Of a DNA stretch of 64,000 nucleotides, positions 56,828-64,000 are shown one piece after another (position 1 is the stretch's first letter; each line of letters begins with the position of its first letter). Made by a program: the position numbers and the translations under genes. This stretch comes from Blepharisma japonicum (lineage: Eukaryota; Ciliophora; Heterotrichea; Heterotrichida; Blepharismidae). Under the pieces are notes generated by a model. It worked only from the letters and a program-made list of their open reading frames with translations, was not told the DNA's origin and did no database searches. The stretch lies in contig CATKHK010000006.1 in NCBI GenBank assembly GCA_949751835.1, positions 62,001 through 126,000 of the forward strand, read 5' to 3'.

Positions 56828-57511
56828 ATGGACAGGTATCAACTTGCCACTTCTCTTTTAGGTTTATGGGACGAAAAGACATGGATGCCAATATTTAGAG
56901 GTCCCAGATATCGTCGTTACCAATCAATTGACAAGATGATGGATCTCATGGAAATTGCTGGAAAATCCGCCCCTGTTTTCCCAGTCGAAGCAGTCCTTTT
57001 GAATCCAATGGATGACGAGTGGGACGATCAGATGACTTATATCAATATCAATTACGGCTGGATATGGAGTCATATTTTTGTGCATTTAGGATTACCATTG
57101 AGCGTTTATATCTACAACCACAACTTGATTCATTATAATGTCCACTATCGCGCTCTCAAATGGTTTTTACCTTTAGTTATGGTCTGGCAATTCGAAAAAT
57201 GCTATAAATATTATAGAACTCAGCTCACAAAAGGTATTTTATTTGATGAATATGTACAAGCAAGAGCTGATGAGCTGATAGCTCAAAGAGAACATTTACT
57301 TCACACTGACCAGGTAAAGAGATATTTAAACTGGCAAATTGACTTTAAAGAGACAATGCAAAACATTAAAAGAGAACAAACCAACAACCATGCTAGCGAT
57401 TTCAAGCAGGCAGAACTTGCCTTACAAGCTTTTATTGGTAGATGGGTAGATCCTGCTGTAGGAATCAAGTATCCATTGGCTGGACCTCGCTATCAGTGGG
57501 GAGGATTTTAA
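56828..57511 (+). CDS. Unknown 227-aa membrane protein, possibly mitochondrial
   Basis: ATG 56828 to TAA; Trp-rich and all TGG; no intron. Two hydrophobic stretches at ~75-95 (YGWIWSHIFVHLGLPLSVYI) and ~112-125 (ALKWFLPLVMVWQF) could be a membrane hairpin, followed by a charged helical region and a C-terminus ending GPRYQWGGF. There is no classic signal peptide. The aromatic-rich short protein with one or two helices and exclusive TGG use recalls ciliate-specific subunits of respiratory complexes, but no motif allows assignment. Function unknown. Confidence 0.75.
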   Translation: MDRYQLATSLLGLWDEKTWMPIFRGPRYRRYQSIDKMMDLMEIAGKSAPVFPVEAVLLNPMDDEWDDQMTYININYGWIWSHIFVHLGLPLSVYIYNHNLIHYNVHYRALKWFLPLVMVWQFEKCYKYYRTQLTKGILFDEYVQARADELIAQREHLLHTDQVKRYLNWQIDFKETMQNIKREQTNNHASDFKQAELALQAFIGRWVDPAVGIKYPLAGPRYQWGGF

Positions 57512-58127
57512 GATTAAGCTTAAAAAAGATTCAAAAATTGGAAATTTAATAAATTTTCGTAATAAGACATTTTTAAGCTGGATTGTATAGAAAAAATTTT
57601 TAATTCATGAGTTTATAGATTTATCGGTTTTGGCATATTTCTTTTACAAATAAGTAAATTTAATAAAAGAAAATCAATTAAAAATTATCGAATTTATATA
57701 TACCAATCTTAAGTTACTGATAACATTAAAGGCCATAATACAAGTCAAATTTGGACCTTAAACAGCTTAGATCATCTAAAAAATTTAGATTTTATTTGTC
57801 TAAATAGCATTGCAATAATTATTAAAATTTGCATTTTGACTAGCGGAAATTATTCAGGCAAGGTAAAATTATTTGAGAATAACTTAATTACATTTGAAAC
57901 CTAAATCTCTATTTACCATTCTTCAATCTATCATTTTCTTTGGTATCTATTCCATTTATATTTTAAAGACTTGTGGTTTAATTCAATTTATCAAGAATGA
58001 GACTAAAAATCGATATTTCTTACACTATAAATAATAGATCGTCTCTACATATTAAAGTTTAGCTATAAACAGTAATTTTTCAGTGAGAGATTATTGTGGG
58101 TTTATAAGTTATTTATTTTAATTTACT
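57512..58127. other. AT-rich intergenic region
   Basis: Convergent spacer of ~615 bp between two 3' ends. Nothing recognised. Confidence 0.6.
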
Positions 58128-58565
58128 CTATCTTAAGGAATTAAATGTCTTGCTTCGATGGATTTCTCGTTCTTTTGGTCTTATATCTTCAAGAATATTT
58201 ACAAGACCTGTTTTCCTCTCAATCCCTGGAGAATCATCCAGTTCTTTTTTGAGATCATAAAGCATTCTGTTTACTCCATCGAATCCGGACTGTGCGTATA
58301 TATAAGGTAAGTACTTTAGTGTCCTCCCTGATTTGTGATTTCCTAGATATTCGCTAGAAGATCCTATACATGCATTGCAGCTTTCAATTCGAGGCCTGGT
58401 TTTTGTTAAAGGTGGTAGCTTGATTTGTTCAGAAAATCGTCGATATTCATCTTGAACTGCTTTTTTAGGTGACGGTATTTGTATTGATGGCTTCCGCTGC
58501 ATCGCTAAACTTATTGGCATGTGTAAATTATATGATCGTGGCATCTCAAGTTTGAGTTCCATCAT
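58128..58565 (-). CDS. Unknown 145-aa protein
   Basis: ATG 58565 (a second ATG immediately after) to TAA 58128-58130. Basic, Pro/Ser-rich N-terminal half (QRKPSIQIPSPKKAVQDEYR) and a C-terminal half with a possible helix (GVNRMLYDLKKELDDSP). Two Cys in ESCNACIG. It resembles the short disordered proteins common in ciliates, with no recognisable domain. Confidence 0.65.
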   Translation of the reverse strand: MMELKLEMPRSYNLHMPISLAMQRKPSIQIPSPKKAVQDEYRRFSEQIKLPPLTKTRPRIESCNACIGSSSEYLGNHKSGRTLKYLPYIYAQSGFDGVNRMLYDLKKELDDSPGIERKTGLVNILEDIRPKEREIHRSKTFNSLR

Positions 58566-58981
58566 TTTTTAATGTTCACCACTTATTTATTTGGTATATT
58601 AATTGAAATGGAGTTAAGGAATCGAATTTTTCATTATTCTTATTTATGATGGTATTAAAACTAATATTAATATTATTGGCGACCTAAAGTGATATCATGA
58701 AAATTAATTATATATAAAAACCTAAAAATTGTTGGAATTTTTTTAATTAAAAAAATAAATAATTTTGTATAGAAAATTAAGCAGTATAATAGTTATATTT
58801 TTGATACTTATTATCTCATATAATTTTATTTTATTTTTTATTTTTTTTGCACTATTATTTTAAAAAACTTTTCTTTATTCTTTTAGATTAATTTATTTCT
58901 ATATAAATTAAGCTTAATTATACAGAATCTCTTGGCACTATATCTCCATGAGTAATTTATTATACAGTTAATACAATTAAG
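58566..58981. promoter_or_regulatory. Divergent spacer before the kinase gene
   Basis: Extremely AT-rich, with long T and A runs near 58730-58900. Must contain the promoters of both neighbours; no motif identified. Confidence 0.5.
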
Positions 58982-60058
58982 ATGGGAAACTGCAACCTAC
59001 GAATGGACAACTATGATCCCACTGTCAGCTTAAATCGGCAGAATTTCCAATTTCAATACCCAATAGGCAAAGGAGGATTTGGCAAAGTCTGAAAAGTGAC
59101 GCAAAAAAAGAGTAAAACGATCTACGCTTTAAAAGAAATGCTCAAATCTCGAATTATTGTAAAAAGATCTGTTCATTCTGTTATGAACGAAAGACGTCTT
59201 TTAGCGATTCTCAGGCATCCTTTTATCGTTAATATGCATTATGCATTTCAAGATCGCGAAAATCTATATTTAGTCATGGATCTTATGCCAGGTGGAGACC
59301 TTCGTTATCACCTCAGCAAAGTTCATAAGTTTTCTGAGGAACAAACAAAATTTTTTGTAGCTTGTTTAGTCATTGCATTCGAATATCTTCACAAAAATAA
59401 TATAATTCACAGAGATATCAAGCCTGAAAACATCGTTTTGGACGATCTTGGGTATGCACATTTGACAGATTTTGGGATAGCCAGGGTTTTTCAGCCTGAA
59501 AATTCTAACGAAACTTCAGGGACTCCTGGCTATATGGCTCCAGAAGTTTTGTGTAGGCAAAACCATGGTTTTGCCGTTGACTATTTTGCTCTAGGTGTTC
59601 TAGGATTTGAGTTTATGACTGGAAGAAGGCCTTATTTAGGCAAAGATAGAAAAGAAATTAGAGATGCAATTTTAGCGAGGCAGGTGCAGCTTAAACGAAG
59701 CGACATACCTGAAGGCTGGTCACTTGAAGCTGCAGATTTTATTAATAAATTAATACAAAGAAAGCCGCAAAACCGACTCGGATCCCTTGGCGTAGAAGAA
59801 GTAAAAGACCATGCATGGCTTAGAGACGTCCAGTGGGAAAAATTATTTGATAAAAATCTGAATCCTCCATTTAAGCCACCAGTCGCTGATAATTTTGATA
59901 GTAGACAAGTTATGAATGGGTGGAAAGATGATATTTCCGGCGGCACAAAAGAAGCGTCAAATCAAGGCATGTTTAACGGGTACTTTTATGACCTTAATTT
60001 GCAAAGCGAAGGAATTAATTATACAACTGAAACTTCAAAGATTGAGAAGAAAATATAA
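58982..60058 (+). CDS. YANK/STK32-like AGC protein kinase
   Basis: ATG 58982 to TAA gives 358 aa. MGNCNLRMDNYD is a likely N-myristoylation and palmitoylation site. The kinase domain spans ~25-285: Gly loop GKGGFGKVW (29-37, W37 encoded by TGA 59090-59092), catalytic Lys51 in YALKEM, HRDIKPENIVLD, LTDFGIA and the GTPGYMAPEV activation end. Substrate-binding segment MDLMPGGDLRYHL and the post-domain VQWEKLFDKNLNPPFKP match STK32 (YANK) kinases, including the DLRYHL motif. All catalytic residues are present. A membrane-bound Ser/Thr kinase is expected; targets unknown. Confidence 0.92.
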
Positions 60059-60205
60059 TTATTGATAAATTATGAGTTTTTGGTGTAAAAAATATAATAA
60101 AAATCTGCAGCTTGTTTAAATTTATACAAATAAGTAAAGAAAATTCCCGAATCCCCATTTTTATTTGCACCTCCATTTAAAAGCTCCCGATGTAATCCAT
60201 TTATA

Positions 60206-61000
60206 ATGTCTGAATTTTTTGATAGAATTTATATCAGAGGATTTCCGTCCTCCTACACCTCAGACTCTCTACGCGTCCGCTTTAGAGAGTATGGGCCTAT
60301 CAAATCAGTTTACATTACAATCAATGAAGGCACTGCTCCTTTTGGGGTCATTAGATATAAAAACCCTAACCATGCTCCAAAAGCAGTAGAAGCTGCCAAT
60401 GCTAAGCAAGAAGGCGATATCACTTGGTATGTAGCAAAATGCGAAAAAAAGGCTGAAAGGCATTCAAAAGCTGTCAATGAGCGCAATAAGCAATTAGAGG
60501 TATGGAAAAAGACCAATGTGATTGTCAAAGGGCTGCCTAGCGATGTCACTAATGAAAGGCTACAAGCTCATTTCGGAATTTATGGAGAAATCACGTCGAT
60601 TAGCATAAAGGATGGGAAAGTTTTCGTGTGTTTTGCTAAAGAAGAAGATGCGAAAAAAGCAATTGAGGATGCAAAAACGAGGCTTTTTGAAGAAAATAAA
60701 ATAAATGTCTCGTTTTGGATCCCAAAGAATGAATTAACAAGGAAAATAATGATGAATAAGCAAAAAAGGCAAAGCTACAAACTTAGACAGGAACGCAAAA
60801 AGAAGAAAAGTGAAGAGCAAAAGGCTAAAGAAGAAGCTAAGGAAGAAACTAAGGAAGAACCTGTAAAGGAAGAGCAAGAGAATGCAACTAAAGAAGAAGC
60901 TAGCAAGGAAGCAGAACCAGTAAAGGAAGAACAAGAAAATATAGCTAAAGACAAAGGCGAAAAAGAGGAAGTATTAAAAGAAGATGAGTCTCAAAAATAA
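60206..61000 (+). CDS. Two-RRM RNA-binding protein with charged tail
   Basis: ATG 60206 to TAA gives 264 aa. RRM1 (~6-85): RIYIRGFPSSYTSDSLRVRF (RNP2) and PFGVIRYKNPNHAPKAVEAA (RNP1). RRM2 (~103-175): NVIVKGLPSDVTNERLQAHF and GKVFVCFAKEEDAKKAIE. The C-terminal ~70 residues are Lys/Glu repeats (KEEAKEETKEEPVKEEQE and similar). No UGA codons. A nuclear or cytoplasmic mRNA-binding role is likely; it is not a full poly(A)-binding protein (two RRMs, no MLLE). Confidence 0.88.
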   Translation: MSEFFDRIYIRGFPSSYTSDSLRVRFREYGPIKSVYITINEGTAPFGVIRYKNPNHAPKAVEAANAKQEGDITWYVAKCEKKAERHSKAVNERNKQLEVWKKTNVIVKGLPSDVTNERLQAHFGIYGEITSISIKDGKVFVCFAKEEDAKKAIEDAKTRLFEENKINVSFWIPKNELTRKIMMNKQKRQSYKLRQERKKKKSEEQKAKEEAKEETKEEPVKEEQENATKEEASKEAEPVKEEQENIAKDKGEKEEVLKEDESQK

Positions 61001-61131
61001 GTAGAAAGTTCGAAGGAAATACTTAAATAACTTACTCATCTTCATATAAACTTTTTTATATAATATATTATGCATAACTTAGAGATTAGACATAAAATAT
61101 GATTAAACTAATCTCAATCTTATTAACTTGT

Positions 61132-61584
61132 TTATCCACGGGCATATTGTCTACACCAATCTGTAGCCATTCTTATCGCACCAGTTTCGTCATCTTTCCA
61201 ATGCCTAGCTATTTGAGGATCTAAAGGATCATCAGGATTAGGACAACTCATAAGCGCTTGAATGCTTAATAAGACTGACCTAATTTGAAGAGCTGGAGAC
61301 CATTTATCCTTCAGAACATCCAAACAGATTCTTCCAAGTCTATCCACATTTGGGTGATAAATTTTAGTAAGAAAGCGGACTTTTGGAGGGCACATCGGAT
61401 AATCATCAGGTAAGAAAAGCTCGAGCTCAAAAAGTCCTCCTTCATAAGGAGAAGAAACAGGGCCTGCTATCTGGATGTGAAAGTATCTTGGATTAGCAGG
61501 ATCTGCATGAGCTGAAATGCCAATGACTGGGTCACCCGTCAAACGCTCAGTTTCTTTTTGGATCCTCCTTGTCAAGCTCGCCAT
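61132..61584 (-). CDS. UBE2N: Ubiquitin-conjugating enzyme E2 N (UBC13)
   Basis: ATG 61584 to TAA 61132-61134 gives 150 aa, the family length. The active Cys is C87 in [20 protein letters not shown], with the HPN motif at 77-79 (YHPNVD). The stretch [15 protein letters not shown] and overall alignment to human UBE2N/UBC13 are close. UBC13 pairs with a Uev protein to build Lys63-linked ubiquitin chains in DNA-damage tolerance and signalling. Met64, the usual Uev/E3-interface position, is kept (YPMCPP). All three Trp codons are TGG. Confidence 0.96.
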   Translation of the reverse strand: MASLTRRIQKETERLTGDPVIGISAHADPANPRYFHIQIAGPVSSPYEGGLFELELFLPDDYPMCPPKVRFLTKIYHPNVDRLGRICLDVLKDKWSPALQIRSVLLSIQALMSCPNPDDPLDPQIARHWKDDETGAIRMATDWCRQYARG

Positions 61585-61889
61585 ATATTAGAAATTATTT
61601 GCTATCGAAATTAATTTTTAGGTAATAAAATTAAGGATGGTTTAATTATGATAAATTTGAGCAGAAAAATATTTTCCAGGTAATTCTTAGGATATTGTGT
61701 AATGATATTAAGCTAATTTCTCTTATAAAGTCTATATATATTTTATCTTTCTATTAAATGAATAAAAAAATGAATTGATTGACAATCAAATTTATTAAAT
61801 TAATTAAAATGACTATTACTTGCAAATAAAACGTTTATCATTTATGAAACAGAGAAAATTCTATCAAACACTAACAATATCATAAACAG
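61585..61889. promoter_or_regulatory. AT-rich region upstream of UBC13
   Basis: About 300 bp, no gene seen; presumed UBC13 promoter. Confidence 0.5.
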
Positions 61890-62295
61890 TTTCTTAAGCC
61901 TTTTGCCCTCGGCAGTACCAGGATTTCTGCCTCCGCATGCTTATCATTGAGAGACCCGATAGATACCTTCCATTACTCTCGTAGGAATGGGTTTGCACAA
62001 GCCAATCTTGGCTTCCATAACTATTGAACCTCTAGATCCAAGTAGCTACAGTTTCTCGCTGGGTAGATGCCACCATTTGAGGCCTGATAAGAGGCTTATC
62101 GCTCCCAATCAAGCTTGCCCTTTCCACTTTTTTTGGCTACAGAGCTAAAACCTCGAGTGACATAGACTATCTCGATATGGCTGGAGTAAAACCTTGCCAA
62201 ATATACTCAAATAATATCCGACCCCTTTCTATACCCAAATCCCAAGAGCAGTTGCCTTTAAGTACTGAGGAGTCTGGATCAAAAGGTCAGTGCTA
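61890..62295. ncRNA. Candidate structured RNA gene, family and strand unknown
   Basis: About 400 bp with clearly higher GC than every spacer in the window, sharp AT-rich borders and no open frame. It carries many short inverted repeats: GGCAG 61911-61915 with CTGCC 61927-61931; GAGAG 61949-61953 with CTCTC 61976-61980; CCATT 61970 with AATGG 61986; AAGCCAA 61999 with TTGGCTT 62008; GATAAG 62086 with CTTATC 62095; TCGAG 62153 with CTCGA 62171. I compared it from memory with SRP RNA, RNase P/MRP, U1-U6, U3, 5S and tRNA and found no full signature. A T-run at ~62127 on the + strand and ATTTTC at ~61857 on the minus strand are possible Pol III stops. Confidence 0.5.
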
Positions 62296-62468
62296 TTTTA
62301 TTATATATAATCTAATAAGATAATAGACTATTTCAGTAGAAGGTTTCTTATATTTAGCAGCGTTTTTCAGATTTTAATTATTTTTTCGGTAGAATATTCA
62401 GTGGAATCAAAAATGGGATAATGATATGCACGATTTTAAAACATTAATCTTTTTCATTATTTAGTAAT

Positions 62469-64000
62469 ATGAGCGTAGAACGAAACCTCTACAATTCTCA
62501 ACAAAATAAACAAGTCCAATTAAAAATCCCTCCCTTAAATATAGGTTTATCTGAGAAGAAGGCAAAGCCACAATCTTTATCATATGATCACGATTCAATG
62601 AAAAAAATTAGTCATAGCCATGCCCAATCTACCCTTGATTTTTCAAGTCTTTCTCAAAGTAAAACAATGAGGTCTATTAATAGAGTTAATAGAGAGCAGC
62701 TTAAAGATTTTTTAAGTGTCGAACGCAAAGCAGGCTTGATTGTAGCTAAAACATGCAGAGATGTTTCTCATTTAAAAGATGAATACCAATTAAGCAAACA
62801 TAATGTAAAACTCCCAGATTTGACTGGGAATAAATCTGTGACCCAAGTTCTGCCAATTTCACCTGAACATCTAAAAATGTTTATAAATTCTACTGATAAG
62901 CTAGGATTTCCAGCAACATCTCCGAGAGGAATTATGAATGGACTTGGCTGTTCAAAAGAAAAATGTTTAGAAAAAGTAATGGGAGATAGTGAAAGTACGA
63001 GCTCTTTTCAGGACAGTTTAGATCAATTTAAATCAAAAATAAAAGCAAACAGTCTGATACAGAAATCTTCACAGTCAAAATTTCTTGACTCAGTATTATC
63101 TCAAAAAAAAATTGTCCAAAAAGAAGACCCATTCATATATCTTGGCTCTCCAAGTGGAAGACAAGAAGTTCAGAATTTAAAGGAATGATATAATTATATG
63201 CAGGAAAATTATCTCAACAAATTTTTGGATCAGAAAATATTAAGCGAAATGGGCGAAGAAGAAAAAAATGATAAATTTGAGATTGCAGACGTTATATTGA
63301 AAACTGGTCTAAGAGAAATAGTTAGACAAGTTTCTGTCTATTGTGTAGAAAGAGGAGAATTACTATCAGTCATTGCTGAAAGATATCTTGATTATTGAAA
63401 AATTTGTTGCTCTTTATTAGAAGACATTAATAAAAAACTAAAAGAAGATCTCACCAAAGAAATCGAAAAACTTCATGCAATTATCAAAGAAAAAGACCGC
63501 ATTTCTAATCAAAAAATCATTGAACTAGGCCGTGAAAATGCTTTTATCCAAGCTTCTTCTAATATAAAAGATATCGAAATAAATCGTCTCCGTGAAAATA
63601 TCAGAAGATATAAAGCTGAGCGTGAATATCGTATGAAAAAAGACTTTGAGCACTATAACAACGCAATAAGAAAATTCCAAGAGGAGCTAAAAGAGTCCGA
63701 ATTTAATAACTCCGACAATGTAAAAACAGGAAAATCCAAGGTTTTTATTATGCAAAAATTAGATGAAGCTCAAAAAATCGTATCAAAATTGCGGTTAAGG
63801 AAAGACTTCAATGACGGCATGACTATAGTAGACAGTGAGGAAGGTGTAGCTTGGATTGACCAGGATATGATGGGCGATGATATAGAAGAACCTTATAAGG
63901 ACGAAGAAATCCAAGTAGAAATTTGCAAGGAAACTGAAGATAAAGAGACCATGACATTTAGGGATATGGTAAATAGGTCAATGGAAACTGATGAAATTGA
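62469..64000 (+). CDS. Axonemal dynein light-chain-domain protein (AXDND1-like), partial
   Basis: ATG 62469; the frame runs off the window end at 510 codons, crossing TGAs at 63186-63188 and 63396-63398. Residues 1-230 are Ser/Lys-rich and disordered. Residues ~270-310 match the inner-arm dynein p28/DNALI1 signature (LREIVRQVSVYCVERGELLS, human: EIIRQVTIECPERGLLL). A long coiled coil follows to ~430, then an acidic stretch (DQDMMGDDIEEPYKDEE). The long N-terminal extension excludes p28 itself and fits AXDND1-type proteins found in ciliated organisms. No stop is seen before the edge. Confidence 0.8.

Noticed and set aside
61890-62295. SRP RNA, 5S rRNA or a tRNA cluster
   Set aside because: No GGAGCAGG/GNRA helix-8 signature, no 5S core, and no cloverleaf with proper T-arm and acceptor stem could be found.
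1-64000. CRISPR arrays, transposons, virus-like elements, telomere repeats
   Set aside because: No direct repeat array, transposase, reverse transcriptase or capsid-like frame was seen, and no telomeric run is present.

Overview
The window looks like macronuclear DNA of a heterotrich ciliate, most likely Blepharisma or a close relative. Two signs point there. First, UGA is read as tryptophan: conserved genes run through many in-frame TGA codons, these fall at positions where the families carry Trp, and every gene whose end is visible stops at TAA or TAG. Second, introns are exactly 15 nt, GT...AG, with an A at position 10 in all 13 found here. Stentor has 15-nt introns too but uses the standard code (established knowledge). 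Read with the standard code, most long genes appear broken into pieces; read with UGA=Trp and 15-nt introns removed, they are whole.

Layout. 1-10.8 kb: 5' end of a UTP15-like WD40 gene (minus), an unknown 231-aa gene, a 2078-aa unknown beta-rich protein, a mitochondrial RbfA-like ribosome-binding factor with two introns, and a poly-Glu coiled-coil protein. 10.9-15.6 kb (minus): CDC23/APC8 of the anaphase-promoting complex, then exportin-7. 15.9-24.8 kb (minus): two intact tandem paralogues of a ~1390-aa multi-pass membrane PAS protein of the TmcB/TmcC-like type, with three introns at matching positions. 25.7-33 kb: a medium-chain oxidoreductase, two 73-aa basic proteins in tandem, eIF3b, a BTB-SPRY protein and an MFS transporter. 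33.1-45.2 kb (minus): one intronless 12.1-kb gene for a 4042-aa HECT E3 ligase with SPRY, CUB-like and UBA modules. 45.7-50.6 kb: a doubtful ORF, an unknown basic protein, NME7, MAK16 and SF-assemblin. 50.6-56.8 kb: AT-rich DNA with an unknown helical protein and a tandem family of four ~100-residue genes (three intact, one degenerate), the last two inside a ~1-kb tandem duplication. 56.8-64 kb: an unknown two-helix membrane protein, an unknown 145-aa protein, a YANK/STK32-like kinase, a two-RRM protein, UBC13, a ~400-bp structured non-coding segment, and the start of an axonemal dynein light-chain-domain (AXDND1-like) protein.

Most genes are housekeeping or ciliary and are not functionally clustered. 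Recurring themes are ribosome biogenesis and translation (UTP15-like, RbfA-like, MAK16, eIF3b), ubiquitin (CDC23, HECT, UBC13) and cilia/cortex (NME7, SF-assemblin, AXDND1-like). Intergenic gaps are often under 50 bp. The least explained parts are the tandem small-gene family at 52.5-56.2 kb and the structured segment at 61.89-62.29 kb.
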